A stretch of DNA of 64,000 nt from Hydrotalea flava. GTDB taxonomy: Bacteria; Bacteroidota; Bacteroidia; Chitinophagales; Chitinophagaceae. The notes beneath the pieces are model-generated. The model did no database searches. It had not been told where the DNA came from and saw only the letters and a program-made list of their open reading frames with translations. Positions 18,204 through 27,949 of the stretch are shown in pieces (position 1 is the first letter of the stretch; the number at the start of each line of letters is the position of its first letter). Where the stretch lies: NCBI RefSeq assembly GCF_001623405.1, contig NZ_LUHG01000040.1, positions 1 through 64,000 of the forward strand, given 5' to 3'. A program made the translations under genes and the position numbers.

Positions 18204-20474
18204 ATGGAAAATCAACATCATAACGATAATCATCCAACAGATACTTTTTACACCTGCCCTATGCACCTGGAAATTATCGAGAATAAAATGGGCAGTTGTC
18301 CAATTTGCGGAATGACTCTGATAGAAATAAAAAAATCTGTAGGTAAATCGCATCCTGAGAAACATGATTCGCAAGTTGTTGATATTTCTAAAAATCAGCA
18401 CTCATTTCAAAAATATACCTGCCCAATGCACCCACACATTTTGAAGGATGCCCCGGGTAAGTGCCCATTATGTGGTATGACCCTTGAGCCGGTTGTAACC
18501 GCAGATTCGGATAGTGTTCATGGAAAGGACAATAAGCATAGTGGCATGATTGCTGATTTTCGCAAAAGGTTTTACACCGTGTTGGTTCTTACTATTCCAA
18601 TAATGCTCTTATCGGAAATGATACAGCACTGGTTGAATATTCATATTAGTTTCCCAGGTTCAAAATATGTTTTGCTGGCATTATCCTCTGTCGTTTTCTT
18701 TTATGGTGGCTGGCCATTTTTAAAAGGATTGGTGGATGAAGCCAAAGCAAAAAATCCTGGTATGATGTTCCTGATTGGCTTTGCCATCACAGTTGCTTAT
18801 GTGTATAGCGTAGCCATTGTGTTTGGCTTGCAGGGTATGGATTTTTTTTGGGAACTGGCAACACTAATACTCATCATGCTGCTGGGGCATTGGATAGAAA
18901 TGAAATCGGTAGCAGGAGCATCAAGAGAATTGGAATTGCTGGTCCAGCTTATGCCTTCAGAGGCACACAAAGTAAGTGGGCAAATGACGGTGGATGTGAA
19001 AACAGACACCCTGAAAGAAGGCGATTTGATTTTAATAAAACCCGGAGAAAAAGTGGCAGCCGATGGAATCATTGCTGACGGTGAAACCTATTTGAATGAA
19101 AGTATGCTTACGGGAGAAAGTAAACCGGTACAAAGAATAAAAGGGGAAAAAGTAATTGCCGGTTCTATCAATGGCAATCGTGCTATTAAAGTTACGGTAT
19201 CACATAGTGCTAAGGATTCATACTTATCACAGGTAATTAAGCTGGTACAGGATGCACAAAACTCCAAATCAAATACGCAACTCTTAGCAGATAAAGCAGC
19301 AAAATGGTTAACTATAATTGCATTACTTGCTGGGATTACCACATTTTTATATTGGTATTTAACGGGGCAATCGCTGGCATTTGCAATGGAGCGGATGGTT
19401 ACTGTAATTGTTATCTGCTGCCCCCATGCTTTAGGCCTTGCTGTACCATTGGTAGTTGCCAAATCAACTGCATTGGCTGCAAAAAGTGGATTGCTGATTA
19501 AGAACCGAACAGCATTTGAAAATGCAAGAAAAATAACCACGATTGTATTTGATAAAACAGGAACATTAACTGTTGGCAAATTCCAGGTAATAAGATATGT
19601 ATCGCACAGCGCAAACTTCACAAAGGAACAGGTACTACAATATGCTGCTGCACTGGAACAAAATTCAGAGCATCCAATTGCAACGGGTATTACTGCCAAG
19701 GCAAAAGAATTAAATATGGTTTTACCTGAAGTAAAGGGATTTGAAGCCATTACTGGAAAGGGAATTACCGGAATCATTGACGGTAAAGATGTAATGGTAG
19801 TTAGTCCTGGCTATTTAAAAGAAAAATTTACATTTCTTACAAAAGATGATACGGTAAAAGCTGAGGAAACATTGGTATTTGTATTAGTGGATGAAGATAT
19901 AGCAGGTTCTATTGCGCTTGCTGATGAGATCCGCCCCGAATCTTTTGATGCAATAAAAACATTGCGTCAAAATAAAATCAAAACCACCCTGCTCACCGGC
20001 GATAATGCAGTTGTTGCGAAAGGAGTAAGCGAACGGTTAGGCATGGATGGTTTTATTGCAGAAGTGTTACCCCATCAAAAATTAGAGAAGATAAAAGACC
20101 TGCAAAGCAAAGGCGAATTTGTCGCCATGACAGGCGATGGCGTAAATGATGCGCCAGCTTTGGCAATTGCAGATGTAGGTATCGCTGTTGGCAGTGGCAG
20201 TGATATTGCAGCAGAAACGGCAGGAATTGTTTTAGTAAACAGCAATCCAAAAGACATTGTGAATCTGATTTTATTTGGTAAAGCTACTTACAGGAAAATG
20301 ATACAGAATTTAATATGGGCTACCGGTTACAATGTTGTGGCATTGCCATTAGCAGCAGGCGTGTTATATAAGCAGGGTATATTATTAAGCCCCGCTGCCG
20401 GTGCTGTGTTAATGACATTGAGTACTGTAATAGTCGCTATTAATGCTATGACTTTAAAAATCAAACAGGGGTAA
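18204..20474 (+). CDS. copB: P1B-3 (CPH) copper-translocating P-type ATPase with two HMBD modules
   Basis: The 756-residue protein has two N-terminal HMBD modules (YTCPMH with CPICGM near 13-37; YTCPMHP with CPLCGM near 71-94) instead of HMA domains. The ATPase core is complete: TGES in the actuator domain, the membrane metal site CPH at 406-408, the phosphorylated Asp450 in DKTGT, and GDGVNDAP near 643. CPH, as opposed to CPC, marks the CopB-like P1B-3 group, which exports Cu or Ag from the cytoplasm. The HMBD modules match those of the secreted protein at 15941, which suggests hand-over between the two. It is the last clear copper gene of this operon. Confidence 0.9.
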   Translation: MENQHHNDNHPTDTFYTCPMHLEIIENKMGSCPICGMTLIEIKKSVGKSHPEKHDSQVVDISKNQHSFQKYTCPMHPHILKDAPGKCPLCGMTLEPVVTADSDSVHGKDNKHSGMIADFRKRFYTVLVLTIPIMLLSEMIQHWLNIHISFPGSKYVLLALSSVVFFYGGWPFLKGLVDEAKAKNPGMMFLIGFAITVAYVYSVAIVFGLQGMDFFWELATLILIMLLGHWIEMKSVAGASRELELLVQLMPSEAHKVSGQMTVDVKTDTLKEGDLILIKPGEKVAADGIIADGETYLNESMLTGESKPVQRIKGEKVIAGSINGNRAIKVTVSHSAKDSYLSQVIKLVQDAQNSKSNTQLLADKAAKWLTIIALLAGITTFLYWYLTGQSLAFAMERMVTVIVICCPHALGLAVPLVVAKSTALAAKSGLLIKNRTAFENARKITTIVFDKTGTLTVGKFQVIRYVSHSANFTKEQVLQYAAALEQNSEHPIATGITAKAKELNMVLPEVKGFEAITGKGITGIIDGKDVMVVSPGYLKEKFTFLTKDDTVKAEETLVFVLVDEDIAGSIALADEIRPESFDAIKTLRQNKIKTTLLTGDNAVVAKGVSERLGMDGFIAEVLPHQKLEKIKDLQSKGEFVAMTGDGVNDAPALAIADVGIAVGSGSDIAAETAGIVLVNSNPKDIVNLILFGKATYRKMIQNLIWATGYNVVALPLAAGVLYKQGILLSPAAGAVLMTLSTVIVAINAMTLKIKQG

Positions 20475-20494
20475 TATAGGTTTATTCAAGTACA

Positions 20495-21415
20495 ATGCTT
20501 TCAGACATAAAAACATATTATACCAACCTAAAACAGAAAATACTTCCGAACTTTTATATTGGTTTCGGAACGATTATTCTTTTGACAAGTATTGTATTGA
20601 TTTTTGGTTTAACAATTTGGTGGCTGAATCAAAATTCTTCTTTACAACATATTTGGGAACCCTTTGCTTTTGATAAAAAAATACCTGCTTCCTTTTGTGA
20701 AAAAATTGGCATTAGTAACCCTGTGCGCCAGCCAATCAATACGTTCGGCAATATTATTTATTTAATTGCCTCAATAATTATTTTTAAAAGGAGTTGGAAA
20801 GAAAGACATAATGGCGATACTCATGACCTGAATACGGTTTATAGCTATCTTTTGGCCCTTATCCTTTTTTATGTTTTTTGTGCAAGTACATTTTACCATG
20901 CTTCACTCATAAATCTCGCACATAAATTTGATTACTCGGCTGTATTTTCATTTTCGCTTTTCCCGGTAATATTTTTTTTACACAGCCGGTGGCTTACCCG
21001 GAACAACAATCTATCAACATTACAAAAACGGCAATCATTTACCGTATCTTTTTTAACCTTTCTTGCAACTAATCTTTTTCTATCCTTTTTAATACCAAAA
21101 GGAAAAGAAAGTATTGCTGCACTTATAATCATACTGGTATTTTTGGGATTAGCCATCGTCAACATTTTAGCCAAACCTGGTTATCCGGGAAGACATTACC
21201 TTATTCTAAGCGTCAGCTCGATTCTGATTGCCTTATTGTGGTTTGAATTTGATAAAAACAAGGTTTTATGCAATCCCGGGAGTTATTTTCAGCCGCATGG
21301 TCTATGGAACATGTTTGTTGGCAGTTCTGCATTTTATTTCTTTTTGTATATCAATAGCCAACAAAAAAACAATTTAAAATGGCAGGGAAGAAATGAAAAT
21401 CGTATAAATGAATAA
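20495..21415 (+). CDS. Ceramidase / CREST-superfamily membrane protein
   Basis: Seven or so membrane helices carry the CREST motifs: FCEKIG and QPINTFGNIIY near the start, STFYHAS, DYSAVF and a final PHGLWNMF. The Ser, His and Asp residues in these motifs form the zinc hydrolase site in alkaline ceramidases and related proteins. It would hydrolyse an amide lipid in the membrane. Many Bacteroidota make sphingolipids, so a substrate is plausible. It follows the CPH ATPase by 20 bases. The link to metal resistance is unknown, but it may serve envelope repair. Confidence 0.75.
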   Translation: MLSDIKTYYTNLKQKILPNFYIGFGTIILLTSIVLIFGLTIWWLNQNSSLQHIWEPFAFDKKIPASFCEKIGISNPVRQPINTFGNIIYLIASIIIFKRSWKERHNGDTHDLNTVYSYLLALILFYVFCASTFYHASLINLAHKFDYSAVFSFSLFPVIFFLHSRWLTRNNNLSTLQKRQSFTVSFLTFLATNLFLSFLIPKGKESIAALIIILVFLGLAIVNILAKPGYPGRHYLILSVSSILIALLWFEFDKNKVLCNPGSYFQPHGLWNMFVGSSAFYFFLYINSQQKNNLKWQGRNENRINE

Positions 21416-21477
21416 AGCATCACTCAGATAAAAATTACAGTAATACCATCATACTTAAAAATGTAAAATAAAGAATT

Positions 21478-22137
21478 ATGAAAAATAAAATTATCATCCC
21501 CTTAATGCTGCTGTTATTTACAGCGGCCGGATGCAGTACCGCCTATAATCTTACTTATGCTGACTATGATAAAAGTGTGGAATTCGCTAAGTATAAAACA
21601 TTTTCCTGGATTCCGCACCAGGATAATGACAATACGCCTTACCACAACCAGATTATTTTCAATAATGCCATCAATTACTTTTCGCATGAACTTGCAGCCA
21701 GGGGTATGACAGTAGATAATGATAACCCCGATTTATTATTTGAACTAAAAGTAACGGAAAGTAAAAAAAGCAGAACAGAACAGGTTCGCTCAACAGTCCC
21801 AACCTATAACTATAATAATTCTTTCCAATACCGGGCTATTTCACCGCATAACCCATATTATAATGTAAATCCACGGGCATATTATTATAACAGGCCATTG
21901 AATTATAGTAATAATTATAATAGCTATACGTACGGTTATACTACCAAAATAGTAGAATACACCCGGGGCGGTATAACATTGAATGTAATAAACAGGAAAC
22001 AAAATAAATTTATTTATACGGCTACTGTAGAAGCAGATTTGTACGACCCTGCTACTTTGCAAAATGACCTGCATCCTGCCATACACACACTTTTAGAAAA
22101 TTATCCTGTAAAACCTCCTTCTAAAAAAAGAAAATAA
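21478..22137 (+). CDS. DUF4136-like lipoprotein
   Basis: A lipoprotein signal (TAAGC lipobox, Cys19) precedes a DUF4136 domain: YDKSVEFAKYKTFSW at the start and RKQNKFIYTATVEADLYDP near the end, which is where most members have their last conserved strand. A Tyr/Asn-rich insert (about residues 110-160, many YNNY and NYN steps) is unusual and probably flexible. It will be anchored to the outer or inner membrane facing the periplasm. The start is 37 bases before the first RND pump gene, so the two are likely cotranscribed. Confidence 0.75.
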   Translation: MKNKIIIPLMLLLFTAAGCSTAYNLTYADYDKSVEFAKYKTFSWIPHQDNDNTPYHNQIIFNNAINYFSHELAARGMTVDNDNPDLLFELKVTESKKSRTEQVRSTVPTYNYNNSFQYRAISPHNPYYNVNPRAYYYNRPLNYSNNYNSYTYGYTTKIVEYTRGGITLNVINRKQNKFIYTATVEADLYDPATLQNDLHPAIHTLLENYPVKPPSKKRK

Positions 22138-22174
22138 CGGAAAGTAGTAACCATCAGTTAATAAAAAATGTAAC

Positions 22175-25100
22175 ATGCTCAATAAAATCATTCAATTCTC
22201 ATTACGTAACCGTTTGTTTGTAGTTGCCTTTGCAGCTTTGCTGATGGTATATGGTGTTATTACACTTATCAATTTGCCGGTTGATGTATTACCCGATTTA
22301 AACCGGCCCAGGGTGACTATATTTTTAGAAGCCAATGGCATGGCTCCCGAAGAAATTGAAGCACAGGTAACACTGCCCGTTGAAACTTCTTTAAACGGCG
22401 CTCCCGGTGTGGAAGTGGTACGTTCTGTTGCCAGTCCGGGGTTGGGGCTTGTGTTTGTTGAATTTGACTGGAGCACCGATGTGTACCGTGCCCGCCAGCT
22501 AACTGCCGAAAAATTACAAACAGTTCAATTACCCAATAAGATTGTTCCGGTAATGGGTCCCATTAGTTCTGTGATGGGGCAATTTATGATGGTGGCCGTC
22601 ACGGGTGATTCTACATCACCGGCTGATATCAGGACATTGAGTGATTTTACCATTAGAAGAAGGTTGATGAGTATTAAGGGGGTAAGCCAGGTTATACCAA
22701 TTGGTGGTGAAAGAATGCAGTACCAGGTATTGATATCTCCTGAAAAAATGCGCCAGTACAATGTTTCAATCAATGAGATTGACAACGCTTTGCAGGCAAC
22801 CAATCTTAATTCAACCGGGGGATTTGTGGATGATAATAAAGGAAGTGAAGTGTTGGTGAGAAATATTGCCAGGGCAAATTCTTTAGAGGATTTAGCCAGT
22901 ACAGTAATCAGTAATAAAAACAATGCTCCTGTTTTATTAAAGCAGGTTGCTGAATTAAAATTTGGCGGCCCTATTAAAAGAGGGGATGGTTCGTTAAATG
23001 GTAACCCGGCAGTAATCCTGAGTATTGAAAAACAGCCAGGTGCCAATACGGTTACTTTAACAGCAGAAATTATCAAAGCTTTGGATGACATAAAAAAGTC
23101 AGTACCAAAAGATGTCAAGATTAATACCGACGTGTTTCAGCAAAAACATTTTATTGAAAACTCACTTACCAATGTAGAAGAGGCATTGAGGGATGGTTTT
23201 ATCCTTGTGGTTATTATTCTTTTTTTATTTTTAATGAATTTCAGGACCACTATTATTACCCTTACAGCTATTCCTTTGTCATTAATTATTACGGCTATTA
23301 TTTTTAAAATGTTTGGTATTTCCATCAATACTTTAACGTTGGGTGGATTGGCTATTGCTATTGGAGAACTGGTAGATGATGCGATAGTGGACGTAGAAAA
23401 TGTTTTTCGACGCTTAAAGGAAAATTGGGCACTTCCCGAACCAAGGCCCCTGTCAAAAGTAATTTATGAAGCCAGCAGCGAGGTAAGAAATTCTATTGTG
23501 TATGCCACCATCATTGTAGTGCTGGTGTTTCTGCCGTTATTTTATATGCAGGGAATTGAAGGCAAAATATTTGCGCCTCTTGGCATTGCCTATATCACAT
23601 CAATTATTGCATCCCTGGCAGTTTCATTAACAGTAACTCCGGCTTTATGCAGTTATTTATTAGGGAAAAAGAAATATTTGCAGCATGTTAATCTTGCTTT
23701 TTGGAGAAAGAAAAAGGAATATACTGAGCACCAGATTTTAGACCATACGCCTTCCAGTGATACAGAGGCTACCATGCTGGCTTCTTCTCATGACGATAGT
23801 TCGTTTGTAAAACTTTTAAAGCGACAGGACATTAAGTTGCTGAAACGTGGTTTAAAGCATCCTAAAATAGTAATAGGTATTGCCATTGCTTTAATAGTGT
23901 CCGCCATAGCCATTGTACCTTTTTTTGGTACAGAATTTTTACCGCCGTTTAATGAAGGAAGTTTTACTATTAACCTTTCTTTGCCAGCAAGTACTTCTCT
24001 AACGGAAGCCAATAGTGTAGGCAGCATAGCAGAAAAGGAGATATTAAAAGTAGATGGTGTATTGCTCACTGCACGACGTACCGGTCGTGCCGAATTAGAT
24101 GAACATGCAGAGCCTCCAAGCAATTCAGAAATTGAAGTTGCCATAAAACCATCAGACGTAAAAAGAAGAGATATAATATTAGCTGAAATTCGAAAAAGAC
24201 TTTCAGTTTTGCAGGGCGTAACGGTAAATATTGGTCAGCCTATTTCTCACCGGTTAGACCACTTACTTTCAGGTGTCAGGGCCCAGGTAGCTATTAAAAT
24301 ATTCGGTAACGACCTTGCAGACTTAAGAAGTAATGCTGCACAGTTGAAAGAGATTGTAAGCACAGTGCCCGGCGTAGTAGACTTACAGGTGGAAAAGCAG
24401 GTATTGGTACCTCAACTCATTGTTAAAATTGACCGGCAGGCAGTGCAGCGTTACGGCTTGCAGGTTGGCAAAGTAGCAGAGGATATTGAAATATTCTACA
24501 ATGGTAAAATAAGCAGCCAGATATTAGATGGTATTAAAAGCTTTGACATTGTGCTGCGTACTACAGATAGCACAAGAAAGAATTTAGACGAAATAAAAAA
24601 TACACAGATATCCCTGCCTGATGGCTCATTGATACCACTGGAGCAAATTGCAAAAATTGAAATTGAAAACGGCATTAATTCCATCTATCATGAAAATACA
24701 CTGCGGAGGATTGTAGTAAGTGCCAATGTGCAGGGCAGGGATTTGGGAACTACTGTAAAAGAAATGCAGCAAAAAGTAAATGCACAATTAAAACTGCCAC
24801 AGGGATATTTTTTACAATGGGGCGGCCAGTTTGAAAGTCAGCAATCAGCATCAAAACTGATAGGCATTTTAAGCATATTCTCTTTCCTGGGAATTTTCCT
24901 GGTATTGTTCAGTCATTTTAAATCATCAAGAATTGTTCTGCAGATTATGTTGAATATCCCGTTGGCATTAATTGGCAGTGTGATAGCCGTAATGCTGACT
25001 GGAGGGGTGTTTTCTATTGCTACGCTTGTTGGTTTTATCACTCTCACAGGTATAGCTTCAAGAAATGGAATTATGATGATTTCTCACTACATCCATTTAG

Positions 25101-25393
25101 TACAGCATGAAGGAGAAACTTTTGGAGATAAAATGATTATTCGTGGTTCACTGGAAAGATTAGTGCCTGTATTAATGACGGCATTAGTTGCAGCATTAGC
25201 ATTGATACCATTAACGCTGGATGCAACTGCACCCGGTAAAGAAATTTTATATCCTGTGGCCACAGTTATTTTAGGCGGATTAATCAGTTCTACTTTATTG
25301 GATATGATTGTTACGCCAGTGGTATTTAAAATGTTTGGCGAAAAGGCATTGAAGAAATATTTGGAAGAGCAAAGGAAGAAAGAATTTGAATAA
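22175..25393 (+). CDS. HME-RND heavy-metal efflux pump (CusA/CzcA type)
   Basis: The 1072-residue protein has the RND layout: one helix at the N-terminus, a periplasmic loop of about 300 residues, a block of helices, a second large loop and a last block of helices. The motif IGELVDDAIVDVENVF in the fourth helix matches the HME proton-relay region. It would export Cu, Ag, Zn or similar ions from the periplasm, driven by protons. A usual operon would bring its own adaptor and outer-membrane channel. Neither is adjacent here, so it may share the adaptor at 32934. The first 26 bases of the gene are identical to those of the second pump at 28531. Confidence 0.9.
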   Translation: MLNKIIQFSLRNRLFVVAFAALLMVYGVITLINLPVDVLPDLNRPRVTIFLEANGMAPEEIEAQVTLPVETSLNGAPGVEVVRSVASPGLGLVFVEFDWSTDVYRARQLTAEKLQTVQLPNKIVPVMGPISSVMGQFMMVAVTGDSTSPADIRTLSDFTIRRRLMSIKGVSQVIPIGGERMQYQVLISPEKMRQYNVSINEIDNALQATNLNSTGGFVDDNKGSEVLVRNIARANSLEDLASTVISNKNNAPVLLKQVAELKFGGPIKRGDGSLNGNPAVILSIEKQPGANTVTLTAEIIKALDDIKKSVPKDVKINTDVFQQKHFIENSLTNVEEALRDGFILVVIILFLFLMNFRTTIITLTAIPLSLIITAIIFKMFGISINTLTLGGLAIAIGELVDDAIVDVENVFRRLKENWALPEPRPLSKVIYEASSEVRNSIVYATIIVVLVFLPLFYMQGIEGKIFAPLGIAYITSIIASLAVSLTVTPALCSYLLGKKKYLQHVNLAFWRKKKEYTEHQILDHTPSSDTEATMLASSHDDSSFVKLLKRQDIKLLKRGLKHPKIVIGIAIALIVSAIAIVPFFGTEFLPPFNEGSFTINLSLPASTSLTEANSVGSIAEKEILKVDGVLLTARRTGRAELDEHAEPPSNSEIEVAIKPSDVKRRDIILAEIRKRLSVLQGVTVNIGQPISHRLDHLLSGVRAQVAIKIFGNDLADLRSNAAQLKEIVSTVPGVVDLQVEKQVLVPQLIVKIDRQAVQRYGLQVGKVAEDIEIFYNGKISSQILDGIKSFDIVLRTTDSTRKNLDEIKNTQISLPDGSLIPLEQIAKIEIENGINSIYHENTLRRIVVSANVQGRDLGTTVKEMQQKVNAQLKLPQGYFLQWGGQFESQQSASKLIGILSIFSFLGIFLVLFSHFKSSRIVLQIMLNIPLALIGSVIAVMLTGGVFSIATLVGFITLTGIASRNGIMMISHYIHLVQHEGETFGDKMIIRGSLERLVPVLMTALVAALALIPLTLDATAPGKEILYPVATVILGGLISSTLLDMIVTPVVFKMFGEKALKKYLEEQRKKEFE

Positions 25394-25427
25394 ACTAATT
25401 GATATCATAAAAAAAGAAAAACCACAT

Positions 25428-25494
25428 GGGTCGGAGCCCTGCTTTAGTTTCCTTATTTATAATGAAACGCTTTGGGAGCAGGGTTTCCGTACCC
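25428..25494. repeat. Dispersed hairpin repeat, family 1, copy 1
   Basis: The arms GGGTCGGAGCCCTGC (from 25428) and GCAGGGTTTCCGTACCC (to 25494) pair through three stems of 4, 4 and 7 bases with small bulges. The same arms recur at 34155-34223. The inner stem pair differs as T-A here and C-G there, which keeps pairing. Confidence 0.7.
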
Positions 25495-25561
25495 ACCAAA
25501 TTGAAAAGCTGGGTTTAAAAAAGATTTATGTACTACATCATTTCAGGAATGAGATATTGCA

Positions 25562-26227
25562 ATGAGTAAAACAAAATACATACCGGCACTCCGCTTCAAA
25601 TGGCTAACTCCTTTGTATGATTTTTTGATAAGTATTACAATGCCTGAGAAGAAAATAAAACAGGCATTGGTTGAAGCAGCCAATGTTTCGGCGAAGGAAA
25701 AAATACTGGATTTTGGTTGCGGTACAGGAACATTAACTATTATGATAAAGGAATTCCAGCCTGAAGCGAATGTAGCCGGTATTGATGTTGATGTGAAGAT
25801 ATTAAACAAAGCAATTGAAAAAAGTGAGGATAAGGGGCTTGATATTTTCCTGATTGATTATGATGGAACACATCTGCCATTCCAGGATAATAGATTTCAT
25901 AAAATATTGTCCTGTCTTGTTTTTCATCATCTCGATACTACTAAAAAGAAAATAATACTGGCTGAAATCTTCCGGGTAGTGAGTAATAATGGCAAACTGT
26001 ACATCGCAGATTTTGGCCGTTCAAAATCGTGGTTGCAAAGAACACTCTTTAATATTATAAGAGGCCTGGATGGATTTAAACCTACAGACGCAAATGCCAA
26101 AGGGCTACTGCCCGAATTAATCTCAGAAGCAGGATTTGCAAATGTAACTATCAATAAAAGTTTTAAAACAATGTTTGGTGAAGTTCAGATAATCAGTGCA
26201 GAAAAATATAATCTTATAAATAATTAA
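25562..26227 (+). CDS. Class I SAM-dependent methyltransferase
   Basis: The SAM-binding motif LDFGCGTGTLT lies at about residues 46-56, the acidic end of the second strand is GIDVD, and the post-I region LPFQDNRFHKILSCLVFHHLD is typical of UbiE/Methyltransf_11 enzymes. The C-terminal ADFGRSKSW region resembles arsenite or quinone methyltransferases, but the set of Cys residues needed for ArsM is missing. The substrate is unknown. It lies between the first RND pump and the DUF2911 gene, 2 bases before the latter. Confidence 0.85.
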   Translation: MSKTKYIPALRFKWLTPLYDFLISITMPEKKIKQALVEAANVSAKEKILDFGCGTGTLTIMIKEFQPEANVAGIDVDVKILNKAIEKSEDKGLDIFLIDYDGTHLPFQDNRFHKILSCLVFHHLDTTKKKIILAEIFRVVSNNGKLYIADFGRSKSWLQRTLFNIIRGLDGFKPTDANAKGLLPELISEAGFANVTINKSFKTMFGEVQIISAEKYNLINN

Positions 26228-26229
26228 TC

Positions 26230-26799
26230 ATGAAATTTTATTTTCAACTGTTTGTTTTCTTTCTTGCAGTATCAGCTTTATCAGCGAATGCACAGCAGCA
26301 AAAAAATGAAGAGATATGTTACAACCCCAACTTAGTAAAAGATACCAGCAAGAAGAGTATTAAATCAATGGCTGTTGCTGTCATCAATGGCGACAGCATC
26401 AAAATCAATTATCATTCTCCCGGTGTTCGTAAAAGAGTTATTTGGGGTGGTCTTGTTCCTTATAATGAAGTATGGGTAACTGGGGCACATGATGCCACCA
26501 CCTTTGAAATTGGTAAATCTTTTATTGTGGGCGGTAAAGAAATCCCTGCCGGTAAATATGCCATCTTCACCATTCCCGGTAAAAATGAGTGGACAGTTAT
26601 TATTAACAAACAATGGAAACAACACCTGGCAACTGAGTATGACGAAAAGGAGGATGTAGTGAGAATAAAAGTTAAACCAAAGAAAAATGTGCACACCGAG
26701 CGGCTGCAATACTTTATAGAACCTGCTAAAGGCAATGATTTAAAACTTGCAATGGCATGGGAAAAAATCAGGATTGAGTTTTCTATTAAAATAAAGTAA
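26230..26799 (+). CDS. DUF2911 secreted protein
   Basis: A signal peptide ends in ANAQ. The DUF2911 domain is clear: INYHSPGVRKRVIWGGLVPYNEVWVTGAHDA is its usual opening (seen here in pieces), followed by AGKYAIFTIPGKNEWTVIIN and an end with MAWEKIRIEFSIK. The family is widespread in Bacteroidota as secreted proteins of unknown function. It overlaps almost directly with the methyltransferase before it (2-base gap) and precedes the PepSY protein by 6 bases, so the three form one operon. Confidence 0.85.
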   Translation: MKFYFQLFVFFLAVSALSANAQQQKNEEICYNPNLVKDTSKKSIKSMAVAVINGDSIKINYHSPGVRKRVIWGGLVPYNEVWVTGAHDATTFEIGKSFIVGGKEIPAGKYAIFTIPGKNEWTVIINKQWKQHLATEYDEKEDVVRIKVKPKKNVHTERLQYFIEPAKGNDLKLAMAWEKIRIEFSIKIK

Positions 26800-26805
26800 G
26801 CAGCT

Positions 26806-27591
26806 ATGGCAAAAAGCAAACACTACTATATCCGCAAAATACATCGCTGGCTCGGTGTAGTACTCGGCATTCAATTTTTGTTATGGACAATTGGTGGACT
26901 TTACTTCAGTTGGAGCAATATGGATGAAGTACACGGAGATTTTCAAAAAAGAAATGCACCGCTGTTATCATCCAATATTTCATTGGTTTCCCCAACAATG
27001 GTTTTAGATACAATTAAGAAAGTTCACCGGATAGATTCAGTTGTATCCATTCAATTGATTGAAATATTTGGTAACCCTTTTTACCAGGTTCGTTGTATCA
27101 GTGCCGCCCACACTGATACAAAGCACCAACATGAAATACAATCCATGAATCATCTGGCTGATGCAATTACTGGTCAGCTTCGTGGACCATTGACAAAAGA
27201 AGAAGCAGTTGGTGTAGCTAAAATGAGATTTAACGGTGAACCAAAAGTAAAATCAGTTGAATACTTAACAGGCACAGATGGTCATCATGAATATCGGGAA
27301 AATCCTTTACCTGCGTATGCCATTACATTTGAACATCCATCAAAAACCACCGTGTATGTAGCCAGCGAATTAGGAACTGTTCAAAAATTCAGGAACAATA
27401 AATGGAGAATATTTGATTTTTTATGGATGATGCACACAATGGATTATGAAGGCAGGGACAATTTTGGGAATACTCTGCTTCGGTTCTTTTCAATTTTTGG
27501 ATTGGTTACAGTGTTAAGTGGATTTGCATTATTCTTTGTGAGTACCAAACGCAGGAAGAAAAAAGCTATGCATTTCCCAACTCTGAATTAG
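26806..27591 (+). CDS. PepSY-associated membrane protein
   Basis: An N-terminal PepSY-associated membrane helix (YYIRKIHRWLGVVLGIQFLL) is followed by a periplasmic PepSY-like domain of about 170 residues (EAVGVAKMRFNGEPKV; YAITFEHPSKTTVYV) and a C-terminal helix (LVTVLSGFALFFVS). The motif WMMHTMDYEGRDNFGN before the last helix is typical of the family. Members often act as membrane reductases or help metal uptake and export. Two His in the first helix region might bind haem. It is the third gene of the operon starting at 25562. Confidence 0.8.
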   Translation: MAKSKHYYIRKIHRWLGVVLGIQFLLWTIGGLYFSWSNMDEVHGDFQKRNAPLLSSNISLVSPTMVLDTIKKVHRIDSVVSIQLIEIFGNPFYQVRCISAAHTDTKHQHEIQSMNHLADAITGQLRGPLTKEEAVGVAKMRFNGEPKVKSVEYLTGTDGHHEYRENPLPAYAITFEHPSKTTVYVASELGTVQKFRNNKWRIFDFLWMMHTMDYEGRDNFGNTLLRFFSIFGLVTVLSGFALFFVSTKRRKKKAMHFPTLN

Positions 27592-27638
27592 TATTAATAT
27601 CCGGGCTTTTGTTGTAAACTTTTATTGCAATTTAAAAA

Positions 27639-27788
27639 ATGAAGAAGGATATTAAAAAGCAAGGCACTAAGAACAAAAGACCGATTCCAAAGGTTCTGAA
27701 ATATGCCCTTTGGATTATTCTTGCTCTTTTTGTACTTGCAATCTTTGCTCTTATCATGCTTATACAGAACATACACATTGAAAAATAA
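27639..27788 (+). CDS. Small one-helix membrane protein (49 residues)
   Basis: A basic N-terminus (KKQGTKNKRPIPK) is followed by one membrane helix (YALWIILALFVLAIFALIML) and a short tail. The frame lies in the gap after the PepSY gene in the same direction. A related protein seems to exist, but broken, just before the second RND pump (28341-28522), where KNKRP and QNKRP are followed by a similar helix. That resemblance supports a real gene. Such bitopic proteins may assist RND pumps, as AcrZ does in Escherichia coli, but this is inference. Confidence 0.5.
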   Translation: MKKDIKKQGTKNKRPIPKVLKYALWIILALFVLAIFALIMLIQNIHIEK

Positions 27789-27935
27789 TAAAGCCTGGCC
27801 TTATTTAAGACGTATGTATTTTTTGGTTTTTGAGAAATAGTGAGGAAACTGTGGATTTTAGACACTTAATTGACTGATTTGCAACAAAATTCCTAAATTG
27901 CACATACCCAATGTTTAATTTGAAACAAAACGCCT

Positions 27936-27943
27936 TATATTTG
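27936..27943 (+). promoter_or_regulatory. Putative -7 promoter element before the WQPPK protein
   Basis: TATATTTG matches TAnnTTTG. No good -33 TTTG lies at the usual distance. The transcript would start close to the ATG at 27950, supporting that start over the in-frame ATG at 27911. Confidence 0.4.
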
Positions 27944-27949
27944 CAACCA

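Noticed and set aside
15941-18500. Repeated CPMHP/CPxCGM codon blocks as a DNA repeat or CRISPR-like array
   Set aside because: The repetition is at protein level (five HMBD modules in two genes) with irregular spacing. It is not a DNA repeat array.
19088-19777. Antisense frame of 229 residues opposite the CPH ATPase gene, and similar ones at 22525-23118 and 31107-31742
   Set aside because: They lie fully inside clear genes on the other strand, have biased composition and show no motif. They are shadows.
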